Positions 39,564 to 49,034 of a stretch of 64,000 nucleotides of DNA are shown here, piece by piece. A program made the translations under genes and the position numbers. Position 1 is the first letter of the stretch. Each line of letters begins with the position of its first letter. The notes beneath the pieces were generated by a model, which saw only the letters and a list, made by a program, of their open reading frames with translations, searched no databases and had not been told where the DNA came from. The stretch is from Flavobacterium sp. I-STPP5a (GTDB lineage: Bacteria > Bacteroidota > Bacteroidia > Flavobacteriales > Flavobacteriaceae): assembly GCF_009764685.1 (NCBI RefSeq), contig NZ_VHLM01000059.1, positions 37,088 through 101,087 of the forward strand, given 5' to 3'.

Positions 39564-39803
39564 AATTTTTTGTTTTACAGGTTAATAATTTATTTGTTAA
39601 TAGGTGTTTTCTTGTTTGCTGGCTTTTTAGATTTTAAGTAAAATGCTACAATTCAAATTTCATGCCATCAAAATAAACTTTGTGTAAATGGGCAAGGAAT
39701 TACGTTTAAAAGCTTTGTATATTCTTGCTTTTAGAATCAGTCATGATTACCTATTTAACATAAAAATGTTGTAGTTTTGAGCTATAAAAAACATTTCAAT
39801 TCC

Positions 39804-41090
39804 TTGAGAACATCCATCATAAAAAATGTCGAAAATCCATTACAAATCAAGCAACAACTTGTAACATGGGCGCAACAGTTTCGTGAAATTATTTTTTTAG
39901 ATAGTAATTCGTATCCACAAGAATACTCCTCTTTTGATTGCGTACTTGCAGTTGACGCTTTTACCTCTTTAAAAACAGATTATTACAATGCATTCGATGA
40001 TTTAAAACAATATCAAGAAAGCACTAAGGATTGGTTGTTTGGTTACTTGTCTTATGATTTAAAAAACGATATTGAAAAGGTTTCGTCAAAAAACAATGAC
40101 TTTTTAGATTTTCCAGATTTGTTTTTTTTTCAGCCCAAAAAAGTATTTATACTCAACGGAAACACACTTAAAATTCAATATTTGAATTTTTGTGATGATG
40201 AAATAGACTATGATTATGCAACTATCTTGTCTACAGAATGTCCTATCAATACAATTGTTGAAACAGTTCATATGCAACAGCGGATTTCAAGAGAAAATTA
40301 TTTAAAAAAAGTGATTAAAGTAAAAGATCACATTCACCGAGGAGATATATATGAAGCTAATTTTTGTATGGAATTTTTTTCAGAAAATACAGCAATTGAT
40401 CCATTGCAAAAATTTTTAAAATTAAATTCCATCTCAAAACCACCTTTTGCTGTTTATTTTAAGAATCATAAACATTACATACTTTCGGCATCACCGGAAC
40501 GGTATTTAAAAAAAGAAGGAGAATTAATAGTTTCTCAGCCCATAAAAGGTACATCTAAACGTTTTTTGGATACAACTGAAGATGAAGAATCTAAAAATAA
40601 ATTAGCATCAGACCCAAAGGAACGTGCAGAAAATATAATGATCACCGATTTGGTTCGAAATGATTTGGCACGAACAGCTCAAAAAGGCAGTGTTCAAGTA
40701 ACGGAACTCTGTAAGATTTACTCTTTTTTACAAGTGCATCAAATGATTACTACCATTACTTCAAAATTAGATTCTCAGTATACAGTAACCGATGTTTTAA
40801 AATCAACTTTCCCCATGGGGAGTATGACAGGGGCACCAAAAATTTCTGTAATGAATATTATTGACGAACTTGAAGAAACCAAAAGAGGCGTTTACAGTGG
40901 AGCAGTCGGGTATTTTACACCTAACGGTGATTTTGATTTTAATGTAGTTATCCGAAGTATTCTGTACAACAGTGCTTCAAAATACGTTTCTTTTTCTGTG
41001 GGAAGTGCCATTACTTCTTTATCGGTTCCAGAAAAAGAGTATGAAGAGTGTTTGTTAAAGGCCCATGCTATGCTTGAGGTTTTGCGTTAG
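39804..41090 (+). CDS. pabB: Aminodeoxychorismate synthase component I-like (chorismate-binding enzyme)
   Basis: I place the start at TTG 39804 (residues RTSIIKNVENP follow), giving 428 residues. An upstream TTG at 39777 is also in frame. The chorismate-binding motifs are present: VIKVKDHIHRGDIYEANFCM, LSASPERYLK, QPIKGTSKRF, ENIMITDLVRNDLARTA and PMGSMTGAPKISVMNII. The N-terminal LLES feedback motif of TrpE is absent, so a role in folate (p-aminobenzoate) synthesis is favoured over tryptophan. No glutaminase gene adjoins it, so TrpG may be shared. It lies 14 bases before tilS. Confidence 0.85.
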   Translation: MRTSIIKNVENPLQIKQQLVTWAQQFREIIFLDSNSYPQEYSSFDCVLAVDAFTSLKTDYYNAFDDLKQYQESTKDWLFGYLSYDLKNDIEKVSSKNNDFLDFPDLFFFQPKKVFILNGNTLKIQYLNFCDDEIDYDYATILSTECPINTIVETVHMQQRISRENYLKKVIKVKDHIHRGDIYEANFCMEFFSENTAIDPLQKFLKLNSISKPPFAVYFKNHKHYILSASPERYLKKEGELIVSQPIKGTSKRFLDTTEDEESKNKLASDPKERAENIMITDLVRNDLARTAQKGSVQVTELCKIYSFLQVHQMITTITSKLDSQYTVTDVLKSTFPMGSMTGAPKISVMNIIDELEETKRGVYSGAVGYFTPNGDFDFNVVIRSILYNSASKYVSFSVGSAITSLSVPEKEYEECLLKAHAMLEVLR

Positions 41091-41104
41091 TTAAGTTAAA
41101 TAAA

Positions 41105-42415
41105 ATGATACAACAAGTACAGAAACATATTCAGCAAAACCTATCTTTTTTACAAGGTAAAAAGGTGATTTTAGCAACCAGTGGCGGTATAGACAGCATG
41201 GTTATGGTTCATTTGTTTCAGCAAATGGGTTTTAACATGGCTATTGTTCATTGTAATTTTCAGCTTCGAGGTTTAGAAAGTTTTGAGGATCAAAATTTTG
41301 TTCAAGAGTATGCATCAAATAATAATATTCCTTTCTTTTTTACCCAATTTGACACCAAGGCATTTGCCGAAGATTATAAAATATCCACACAAGTTGCCGC
41401 TAGAGAATTGCGTTACAGCTGGTTTTACGAAATTTTAGAACAAGAGCAATACGATTATATTCTTACTGCACACCATGCTGATGACGCTCTTGAAACTTTT
41501 ATAATCAATTTAAGTAGAGGAACTGGAATTGAGGGTTTGACCGGAATTCCTCAGCAAAATGAGCGTGTAGTAAGACCACTTTTGGCATTTAGCCAAGATG
41601 AAATTACACGTTATGCCCAAGAGAACAATATCAAATGGAGAGAAGACAGCAGCAATGCTACAGATAAATACCTTCGTAATAAAATCCGGCATCAGTTTGT
41701 ACCTTTGTTAAAAGATATTAATTCTAATTTTTTGTCATCATTTCTTAAAACGCAAACCTATCTTCAGGAAGCTCAAGTTATGATGGAGGATGCCGCTATT
41801 ATGATTTATCAGCAGGTGGCAAAGCAAGAGGATGAAATTATATATCTTGATATTAAAAAATTAAAACAATTACCTAATTATAAATCCTATTTGTACCAGT
41901 GGCTCAAAGAATTTGAGTTTACATCCTGGGATGATATTTATGCACTTATTGAAAGTCAATCAGGCAAGTTTGTTCTCGCTCCTCAATACCGATTATTAAA
42001 AGATAGAGATTCTTTAATCCTTAGTCCGATAAATTTCGTAAATACCAATGAGGAATATTTTATTTCTGAAAATCAAAGAGAAGTTAATATTCCCTTAAAT
42101 CTGACTTTTTGCAAAGTAGCCGACATTAGTATCGTCACAAATACTTCTATATTTGTAGACGCAGATTTATTGCACTACCCATTGCGATTGCAAAAATGGA
42201 GTGAGGGAGCTGTTTTTCATCCTTTTGGTATGCAAGGGAAGTCAAAAAAAGTAAGTAAATTTTTTAAAGATGAAAAATTATCTTTAAATGAAAAAGAACA
42301 AACTTGGTTGCTATATTCCGATAAAACAATAGTTTGGCTTGTTGGATTAAGACCAGACGAACGGTTTAAAGTAACCGAAACAACTAAAAATATTTTAAAA
42401 ATAGAACTACGCTAA
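41105..42415 (+). CDS. tilS: tRNA(Ile)-lysidine synthase
   Basis: The protein has 436 residues. The N-type PP-loop ATSGGIDSMVMVHL (about residue 25) binds ATP. AHHADDALETFIINLSRGTGIEGLTG (about 123) and RNKIRHQFVPLL are TilS signatures, followed by the TilS C-terminal substrate-binding domain (PFGMQGKSKKVSKFFKDEKL). The enzyme converts C34 of the AUA-reading tRNA-Ile to lysidine and is normally essential. Its stop codon overlaps the next start by one base. Confidence 0.94.
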   Translation: MIQQVQKHIQQNLSFLQGKKVILATSGGIDSMVMVHLFQQMGFNMAIVHCNFQLRGLESFEDQNFVQEYASNNNIPFFFTQFDTKAFAEDYKISTQVAARELRYSWFYEILEQEQYDYILTAHHADDALETFIINLSRGTGIEGLTGIPQQNERVVRPLLAFSQDEITRYAQENNIKWREDSSNATDKYLRNKIRHQFVPLLKDINSNFLSSFLKTQTYLQEAQVMMEDAAIMIYQQVAKQEDEIIYLDIKKLKQLPNYKSYLYQWLKEFEFTSWDDIYALIESQSGKFVLAPQYRLLKDRDSLILSPINFVNTNEEYFISENQREVNIPLNLTFCKVADISIVTNTSIFVDADLLHYPLRLQKWSEGAVFHPFGMQGKSKKVSKFFKDEKLSLNEKEQTWLLYSDKTIVWLVGLRPDERFKVTETTKNILKIELR

Positions 42416-44448
42416 TGAAAAAAATAATCCTTTTACTTATAGCATTTTTGGCTTTTGCCAATGGTAATGCTCAAATTTTAGATCCAGCAAAATGGACTAC
42501 TAAAATTGAAAAAAAGTCAGATACCAGATACCTCTTGATTTTTAATGCTGTAATTGATAACGAGTGGCATTTGTATTCCCAATTCACGCCAGATGGGGGA
42601 CCACTTCCTCTTGAAATTATTTTTAAAAACCAAAAAGGAAATTTTAAACTTATTGGCAAAGCCAAAGAAAGCAAAACAAGAACTGCCTTCAATGATATAT
42701 TTGAGGTAAACGAAACTTTTTTTGAGAAAAAGGCTCAAATTCAACAAGAAATTGAACTTACAAATACTAAGCTTACTGAGGTTAAAGTTGATTTTAATTA
42801 TCAAGTATGTAAAGATGTCTGCATCAATGTTGAAAAGAATTTCACTATAAAAATTCCTCAAAAAGAAAATGCAACCACAGAAGTAGCACCACTGATAAAT
42901 GTTGCGACCGGGGATTCAACCCTGTCAAAAGAGGTTGTTGATACCGTTAAAACTGACTTGAATACAGAAAAAACTATCAAAGTAGAGACTCCTAAAGTTG
43001 ACAAACCAGAGGAAAAAAGAGGATTATTATCTATCTTTTTTATTGCATTCTTATCTGGATTTGCAGCATTATTAACACCATGTGTTTTCCCAATGATCCC
43101 TATGACGGTTAGTTTTTTTACCAAACAAAGTAAAACTAAAGCAAAAGGAATTCGAAATGCTATTATTTACGGTATTGCGATTATTTTTATTTATGTTGTT
43201 TTAGGATTTTTGGTAACGGCAATATTTGGAGCTGATGCCCTAAATGCTTTATCTACAAATGTATGGTTCAATATCATTTTCTTTATTTTATTAGTTGTTT
43301 TTGCCTCGTCATTTTTGGGCGCATTTGAAATCATGTTGCCAAATTCTTGGGCGAATAAAGTAGACAGTCAAGCAGATAGAGGTGGTATTATAGGTATTTT
43401 ATTTATGGCATTGGCTCTAGCCATAGTTTCTTTTTCATGTACAGGACCTATTGTAGGAACTTTATTAGTAGAAGCAGCATCAAAAGGTGGTATTGCACCT
43501 ATTGTAGGAATGTTTGGTTTTTCATTAGCACTTGCATTACCATTTATGTTGTTTGCTATGTTCCCAGGTTGGTTGAATTCATTGCCTAAATCAGGTGGTT
43601 GGTTGAATACGGTTAAAGTAGTATTAGGTTTCTTAGAACTGGCATTAGCCTTTAAGTTTTTATCTAATGCTGACTTGGTATTACAGCTCCATTTCTTGGA
43701 AAGAGAAGTGTTTTTAGCCATTTGGATTGCTATTTTTGGAACATTAGCTTTATATCTTTTTGGAAAAATTACATTACCACACGATAGTCCATTGAATCAT
43801 ATTTCGGTAGGAAGATTGTCTTTAGGATTAGTAGTTTTAGCTTTTACGGTGTATCTAATTCCAGGGATTTGGGGAGCGCCATTAAAAATAATTTCAGGTT
43901 TTCCGCCACCTATGACCTACAGCGAAAGTCCATACGGAGTAGGAAATTCAAAAGGAGGCTCAGCAACAACAGCTCAAGTTTTACCAGATGGAGCTCATTT
44001 AGGGCCACATGATTTAATAGCTTTTGAAGATTATGACAAGGGGGTAGCTTACGCAAAATTAGTTAACAAGCCTATTTTATTAGATTTTACAGGTTATGCG
44101 TGTGTAAATTGTAGAAAAATGGAAGATTATGTTTGGTCTGATCCAATGATTTTAAAAATATTACAAAACGAGGTTGTGCTTATTTCTTTATATGTTGATG
44201 ATAAAAGGGAACTCCCAAAAGAAGAGCAATACGTATCTAAAGAAACTGGAAAAGACGTGGTAAGCATAGGAAATAAATGGAGTGATTTTCAAATTACCAA
44301 GTTTAAAGCAAATGCACAGCCATATTACATTGTCATGGATACTGATGGGAATATGCTATCAGATAAACCAGAAAGTTACAACTCAGATATCAATGCTTAC
44401 AAAGATTGGTTGAGAGACGGAATAGATTCATTTAAAAAGGCCGAATAG
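42415..44448 (+). CDS. dsbD: Thiol:disulfide interchange protein DsbD-like
   Basis: The protein has 677 residues in three parts. After a signal peptide (LLLIAFLAFANGNAQ) comes the DsbD N-terminal domain with its Cys pair in YQVCKDVCINVEKNF (about residue 120). The membrane part (about 205-500) has conserved Cys in LLTPCVFPMIPMTVSFF and FSCTGPIVG. The C-terminal thioredoxin-like domain has CVNC in DFTGYACVNCRKMEDYVW. It carries reducing power from the cytoplasm to periplasmic proteins. The start overlaps the tilS stop by one base, so the two are co-transcribed. Confidence 0.92.
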   Translation: MKKIILLLIAFLAFANGNAQILDPAKWTTKIEKKSDTRYLLIFNAVIDNEWHLYSQFTPDGGPLPLEIIFKNQKGNFKLIGKAKESKTRTAFNDIFEVNETFFEKKAQIQQEIELTNTKLTEVKVDFNYQVCKDVCINVEKNFTIKIPQKENATTEVAPLINVATGDSTLSKEVVDTVKTDLNTEKTIKVETPKVDKPEEKRGLLSIFFIAFLSGFAALLTPCVFPMIPMTVSFFTKQSKTKAKGIRNAIIYGIAIIFIYVVLGFLVTAIFGADALNALSTNVWFNIIFFILLVVFASSFLGAFEIMLPNSWANKVDSQADRGGIIGILFMALALAIVSFSCTGPIVGTLLVEAASKGGIAPIVGMFGFSLALALPFMLFAMFPGWLNSLPKSGGWLNTVKVVLGFLELALAFKFLSNADLVLQLHFLEREVFLAIWIAIFGTLALYLFGKITLPHDSPLNHISVGRLSLGLVVLAFTVYLIPGIWGAPLKIISGFPPPMTYSESPYGVGNSKGGSATTAQVLPDGAHLGPHDLIAFEDYDKGVAYAKLVNKPILLDFTGYACVNCRKMEDYVWSDPMILKILQNEVVLISLYVDDKRELPKEEQYVSKETGKDVVSIGNKWSDFQITKFKANAQPYYIVMDTDGNMLSDKPESYNSDINAYKDWLRDGIDSFKKAE

Positions 44449-44460
44449 GCCTTTTTTTTT
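44434..44460 (+). terminator. Rho-independent terminator overlapping the dsbD stop
   Basis: AAAAAGGCC-GAATA-GGCCTTTTTTTTT forms the hairpin. The TAG stop of dsbD lies inside its loop and 3' arm. Confidence 0.85.
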
Positions 44461-44510
44461 ATCAAATAAACTTCATGAATTCTTTATATGTTAAAATTAT
44501 GAAACTACAG

Positions 44511-45893
44511 CCTAAAATTTGTGGGGAAATATCACAAGGAAGACATTTGTATTTCTAGATATTATTCAAATCCAAGATTCCTTTCGCGAACTTATCAAAT
44601 TTTTACTCCCAAAATTATCTTGGATTATTTTGAATTGACTTCATATCTTTTTTAAAAGCAATTAATTCAATCCCTAAAGAGTAACTACAGAACAAATTAA
44701 GTTCTAAAAGGTTCGTTGAAGAGATAACCGTTCAAGCTTTTCCAATTCGTGGACACCAAGCATTACTATCACACGCCGAAGATGGCTCAACGAAGATACT
44801 GGACAAGTAGTCTTTATAGATTGTAATTTAGTAGCAGACGGAACTCGGGTAACACAGGAGTTCGCGTCTTTTTCAAAAGCAATCAATAGATTCCAGACCA
44901 AACGATTGTAATGCAATTGCTTCTTTCTATGGAGTTAGTGGCCTAAATCTACAACATCAATACAAAGATTTTCTCAGTGATTTTAAAACCTGGGATCAAC
45001 TGCCTCACGCCAAGCAATGGCTAATTTTTCCACAAAACTTAGGCAAACATTTATCGATTGACGAAACTTCATTCTCCAATGGGGAACTCTATACCATCTT
45101 AACCAACAAAGCCGGTAAAGGAAGAAAAGGAACTATCGTATCTATGATTGCAGGAACTAAGGCAGAAGAAGTAAAAGAACATAGCTGTCAAATTGCTTAT
45201 AACAAGAGGTCATCAGTTAAAGAAATAACATTAGATATGATTAATTCCATGAAATTAATAGCAAAAAATACTTCCAAAAAGCAATACAAGTAACCGACAG
45301 ATTCCATGTTCAAAAAATAGACCTGGAGGCTTTACAAGAAATCAGAATCAAATACCGTTGGCAAGCAATCGATCAAGAAAATGAGGCTATAGAAAAAGCT
45401 AAAAAAGGCACCAAAAAGTTTGAACCTAAAGTATTATCTAATGGCGACACACTTAAACAACTACTAGCTCGCAGCCGCTATTTACTCTATAAAAACAGAT
45501 CTAAATGGTCCGAAAACCAAATAGAACGTGCCACGCTATTATTTGAACTATATCCCGATATCGAAAAAGCATATAATTTAGCCCAAGAGTTGAGAAATAT
45601 ATTTGAGAAAACAACAGATAAAATCATTGGACTCTCAAGATTAGCTAAATGGCATGAAAAAGTAAGCCAATCTGGATTTAAGTCTTTCAATACAATCTCA
45701 AGATCTATAATAAATCATTACCAAACCATACTGAACTATTTTGATAACAGAAGCACAAACGCATCTGCAGAGTCGTTCAATGCTAAAATAAAAGCTTTTA
45801 GAACTCAATTTAGAGGCGTTAAAAATGTTACATTTTTCCTTTTTAGACTAACAACTATTTATGCTTAATTTTTCATTCCCCACAGGTTTTGGG
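44511..45893 (+). mobile_element. Decayed ISAon1-type insertion sequence
   Basis: Terminal inverted repeats are visible. The left end begins CCTAAAATTTGTGGGGAAAT. The complement of the right end begins CCCAAAACCTGTGGGGAATG, and the two match at 15 of 20 bases. The element is about 1.38 kb and contains a transposase broken by frame changes and stops. I see no clear target-site duplication. It lies between the dsbD terminator and the tRNA-Leu terminator. Confidence 0.78.
44580..45868 (+). pseudogene. Broken ISAon1-family DDE transposase
   Basis: Pieces in different frames join into a recognisable transposase. RRRWLNEDTGQVVFIDCNLV (about 44775-44835) ends at TAA 44909-44911. CNAIASFYGV continues in another frame through HLSIDETSFSNGELYTILTN to TAA 45291-45293. 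KQLLARSRYLLYKN, LAKWHEKVSQSGFKSFNTIS and NRSTNASAESFNAKIKAFRT follow in a third reading segment to 45868. The natural family has two reading frames near the first junction, so that break may be original. The second break and further frame changes near 44600-44660 are decay. The catalytic motifs SIDE and the ASAESFNAKIK block remain, but the gene cannot make an intact enzyme. Confidence 0.85.
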
Positions 45894-45940
45894 ATTGATC
45901 CGATTTAGGTCTTGAACCATAAAGACTTGTATTACCGACA

Positions 45941-45972
45941 AAACCCTCCAACACGACAGTGTTGAAGGGTTT
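45941..45972 (-). terminator. Rho-independent terminator of tRNA-Leu
   Basis: CCCTCCAACAC and GTGTTGAAGGG form an 11-bp stem with one mismatch. On the minus strand it is followed by TTTT and lies just after the tRNA-Leu 3' end. Confidence 0.75.
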
Positions 45973-45979
45973 CTCTATG

Positions 45980-46065
45980 TACTCAGAGCGGGACTTGAAC
46001 CCGCACGAACATTGCTGTTCACTGGATTTTAAGTCCAGCGTGTCTACCAATTTCACCATCCGAGC
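45980..46065 (-). tRNA. tRNA-Leu (anticodon TAA)
   Basis: The minus strand begins GCTCGGATGGTGAAATTGG and folds into a type II tRNA of 86 bases. The anticodon stem-loop GGACTTAAAATCC has anticodon TAA. The long variable arm GTGAACAGCAATGTTCG and the T-loop GGGTTCAAGTCCC are present, and CCA is not encoded. The 5' end is only six bases from the left repeat of the integrated element, so its original upstream neighbour was probably tRNA-Phe. Confidence 0.96.
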
Positions 46066-46070
46066 TGGTT

Positions 46071-46083
46071 GTGGTACCTCCAG
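46071..46083. other. Left attachment site (attL core)
   Basis: GTGGTACCTCCAG is identical to 63462-63474, which is the 3' end of tRNA-Phe plus one flanking base. The copy here is outside any intact tRNA, as expected for the displaced 3' end left by tRNA-targeted integration. Confidence 0.85.
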
Positions 46084-46223
46084 TACCAATATTACCAAAA
46101 TCCCTATTTTTTAAAACACCTTATTTTTTTGCAATTTATTTACAAAACCCAACAATTACAAGGCTTTACAAAGTTATTTGATATTGTATAGCTTTGAATG
46201 TGTTTGAATATATTTTGACTTTA

Positions 46224-46242
46224 CCGTACAACTATCGTACAA
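46224..46242 (+). promoter_or_regulatory. Left integrase arm-type repeats
   Basis: CCGTACAA and CGTACAA lie 11 bases apart. The same pair with the same spacing occurs at 63386-63404 near the right end. They sit directly upstream of the integrase -7 box, so integrase binding could also repress its own gene. Confidence 0.6.
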
Positions 46243-46248
46243 ATTTTG

Positions 46249-46256
46249 TATATTTG
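46249..46256 (+). promoter_or_regulatory. Candidate integrase promoter -7 box
   Basis: TATATTTG matches TAnnTTTG and lies 25 bases before the integrase ATG. The position of a -33 box would fall on the CGTACAA repeats. Confidence 0.5.
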
Positions 46257-46281
46257 AGTATAATTAAAAATATAAAAAACG

Positions 46282-47535
46282 ATGGCAACAATTAACTTTT
46301 TATTCCGCTCCACAAAAGAAGAAGCCCCATTAACTTTGAGATTACTTTTTAGACACAACAACAAAGATTTTGTTTTTGGTGCTTCAACTAAAATAAAAGT
46401 AACTAAAGAATACTGGTCGAAACAACACAGCAATAAAAGACTAAAAGATAGTGAAGCAATTGCTCAGCGTAATGAAGTAAATGAAAAAATAGGTAAAATC
46501 GAAGAATTTATATTAAAAGCTTTTGATAATACAGATATTAATTTCGTTGATAAAAAATGGTTAGAAAACCAAATTCACAATTTTTACAATCCATCAGCTG
46601 AACCAGAACAACTTCCTACCGACTTTATCGCTTATTTAGACAAGTATTTAGAGCTTAAAAAGAATGACATAACTAAGAATACCATTAAAAAAGTAAACGT
46701 CATAAAACAGCTTATTTTGCGTTATATCGACCACACAAAAAAAAGACTATCAATAACAGATATAAATGCAGATTTCAAAGTTAGTTTTGAAAACTATTGT
46801 TTAGAAAACAACTATGCTCCTAATACAATTGGCATAGCTTTCAAGTTTATAAAAACAATATGCAACCATGCTAAATCAAATGGTTTAGAAACAAGTAATC
46901 AATTGAGTAATATAAAGAGCAAACAAGTAGCTGTTGATAATATTTATTTAACTTTTGAAGACTTAGAAAAGATTGAAAAAGCAAAAGTAAAATCATACAA
47001 TATTCATTACGAAGATGCAAAAGACTGGTTAATCATTAGTTGTTACATTGGTCAAAGAATTTCCGACTTTATGAGATTAACAGAAAAAAATATTCGTATT
47101 GAAAAAGGTAAACATTTATTAGAATTTAAACAGGTTAAAACAGGTAAATTAATGACTGTTCCGCTTCATCCAAAAGTCTTAGAGATTTTAAAGAAAAGAA
47201 ATGGCAAATTTCCTGAACCTATTGTTGATCAAAAATACAACCTATACATAAAAGAAGTATGTCGAATAGCAAAAATAAATGATATTGTACCTGGCAGCTT
47301 AAAAGTTGAAATCACTCCAGAAAGTAAAATCTATAGAAAAGAATCAGGCAATTACGAGAAATGGAAATTAGTATCTTCACATATTGGTCGCCGTTCATTT
47401 GCAACTAATTTTTATGGAACTATTCCAACTACATATTTAATTTATGTAACCGGTCACAGTACAGAGCAAATGTTTTTAACTTATATAGGCAAAAGCAATA
47501 AAGATATTGCAATGGAATTAACCAATTATTTTTAA
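46282..47535 (+). CDS. Tyrosine recombinase (site-specific integrase)
   Basis: The protein has 417 residues. The N-terminal arm-binding part (INFLFRSTKEEAPLTLRLLF, residues 1-95) and the SAM-like core-binding helix bundle (about 115-215) precede the catalytic domain. Catalytic residues are visible: Arg in CYIGQRISDFMRL (about 260), His and Arg in HIGRRSFATNF (about 367 and 370), His in TGHSTEQMF (about 392), and the nucleophile Tyr in FLTYIG (about 402). It is the Bacteroidota mobile-element type. It recombines the tRNA-Phe site with the circular element. Its position next to attL supports this. Confidence 0.95.
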   Translation: MATINFLFRSTKEEAPLTLRLLFRHNNKDFVFGASTKIKVTKEYWSKQHSNKRLKDSEAIAQRNEVNEKIGKIEEFILKAFDNTDINFVDKKWLENQIHNFYNPSAEPEQLPTDFIAYLDKYLELKKNDITKNTIKKVNVIKQLILRYIDHTKKRLSITDINADFKVSFENYCLENNYAPNTIGIAFKFIKTICNHAKSNGLETSNQLSNIKSKQVAVDNIYLTFEDLEKIEKAKVKSYNIHYEDAKDWLIISCYIGQRISDFMRLTEKNIRIEKGKHLLEFKQVKTGKLMTVPLHPKVLEILKKRNGKFPEPIVDQKYNLYIKEVCRIAKINDIVPGSLKVEITPESKIYRKESGNYEKWKLVSSHIGRRSFATNFYGTIPTTYLIYVTGHSTEQMFLTYIGKSNKDIAMELTNYF

Positions 47536-47571
47536 ATTTATTTTTTATAAATTCACGCTTTAATTTTTTAT

Positions 47572-48930
47572 ATGGTTCCAGATATAAACAGAAAAATTTC
47601 TTTTACACTCAAAGAGTATAAAGAGGACTATAATTCTTTATTGTTAGAATATTTATCTAAGCATGAAGACTTTGAAGAAAAGCAATTTATTGAATTAGAA
47701 ATTGATTTCTATAATCTTTGCTACAGTAATGCTAATCTAATAAAGTCATATCACGATGGCAAGTATATCTATTCTGTCAATGGTGGTCATTGTGAGGTGC
47801 TAATACCAAAAATATATGATAGTTTAGTAACATTTAAAGATGAAAATGACGGCTGGGATATTGAGTTAAGTTTAAAATATAAGGCGACTTTTGAAAAAAT
47901 AATAAGCTTCTTAAGAGATAAACAAAATAATTTGGGTAAGAAAATCAACAGTATTAAAATTATTGAAGTTATACCTAGTGAAACATTGAACAAATTTTAT
48001 CCTAACCTTATTAATGATCCATTATTTTTTGAAGGTAATGATTATGTTAAAATTAAAAATGACTTTATAGAAGAGTATCAATCAAGAACTTCACACCTTT
48101 CAGGTGATGAAGATTTTTTGTTTTTTGAAGTTGATGAAGAATTTACACATTGGGAAGAAACCAAAAAAACAGAAATAAAGAATGAATTTATAAAATTGAC
48201 AAAGCAATTAAATAAAGACAATATCTTTTTTTTCGGATGCTCTTTCGAAAATTATAAAAACAATTATTTAAAAAGATTAAATCTATTTCTTGAAAATTAC
48301 GATGATACTTCCGAAACAGATTTTATACAAAGTGAAAAAACTTTCCTTCAGAATTTAATGTATGATTTTGAGAATGGAACAGGTGATGTTTACGAATTTT
48401 CAAAGTCTGATGTAGAAGTTTATAAAAAAGCTAGCTATGTTGTTTCAATGATAAGTTTTGAGCAATATTGTTATTCTAACAATAAAAAGATGAGCTTTTT
48501 AGAAGAAAAACTTTTAGGTAATAATAATTTTAAAAAAGAAGAAGTAAACATTATTGAAAAAACCGAATCACTTACAACAACTATAAATTTGAACGATAGT
48601 TTTATAAATGATATAATTCTAGAAAAATTGGAAGATGTACTGTCTAATGTAAATACAACTCAGTACGGTTTACTAGTTGATATGCTTAATAAATATTTCC
48701 AAAATGACAGAGTTTCATTTAAAGTAAATAAAATTAATCTAGGTAGAATTAATAAAAAGAAAGTTGGTTGGGCTTTAAAAGAAATCTATACTACAATAAC
48801 AAATGAAGGTTTGACTTATGAATATTTAGCTTTTCTTAAAGAGAATGTTCTACTTTTTAAGGATGTAGAATTAAATAAAGACGACTTTTTTTACTGTAAT
48901 TTATATAAATATTTCACCACAAAAGTCTGA
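47572..48930 (+). CDS. Protein of unknown function, 452 residues
   Basis: I do not recognise the family. It is charged, rich in Lys, Glu, Asn and Asp, and has no signal peptide or membrane segment. The N-terminal third has NGGHCEVLIPKIYDSLVTFKD with several aromatic residues. The middle is probably helical (ETDFIQSEKTFLQNLMYDFE). The C-terminal 120 residues (LEDVLSNVNTTQYGLLVDML onwards, ending KDDFFYCNLYKYFTTKV) look like the short C-terminal domain seen on other Bacteroidota mobile-element proteins, but this is an impression. It lies 36 bases after the integrase. Confidence 0.7.
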   Translation: MVPDINRKISFTLKEYKEDYNSLLLEYLSKHEDFEEKQFIELEIDFYNLCYSNANLIKSYHDGKYIYSVNGGHCEVLIPKIYDSLVTFKDENDGWDIELSLKYKATFEKIISFLRDKQNNLGKKINSIKIIEVIPSETLNKFYPNLINDPLFFEGNDYVKIKNDFIEEYQSRTSHLSGDEDFLFFEVDEEFTHWEETKKTEIKNEFIKLTKQLNKDNIFFFGCSFENYKNNYLKRLNLFLENYDDTSETDFIQSEKTFLQNLMYDFENGTGDVYEFSKSDVEVYKKASYVVSMISFEQYCYSNNKKMSFLEEKLLGNNNFKKEEVNIIEKTESLTTTINLNDSFINDIILEKLEDVLSNVNTTQYGLLVDMLNKYFQNDRVSFKVNKINLGRINKKKVGWALKEIYTTITNEGLTYEYLAFLKENVLLFKDVELNKDDFFYCNLYKYFTTKV

Positions 48931-48951
48931 TTTTCAACTATACACCTATTA

Positions 48952-49034
48952 CACCGTAAACACTTTTAAGTGTTCACTTTTTCCCACTTTTCCCACTTTG
49001 AATGTTTGTCGAATAATTTTAAAAAATATTCGAT
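48952..49034. promoter_or_regulatory. Repeat-rich control region before the excisionase-like genes
   Basis: It contains AACACTT-TT-AAGTGTT, three tandem copies of CACTTTT(T)CC(C), and a TCGAATA...TATTCGA inverted repeat with its last arm close to the ATG at 49035. The direct repeats resemble binding sites for an excisionase or repressor. A direct role is inferred. Confidence 0.45.

Noticed and set aside
45865..46098. Minus-strand open frame across the tRNA-Leu
   Set aside because: It is the translation of the tRNA and its terminator (…MVKLVDTLDLKSS…), a typical false frame.
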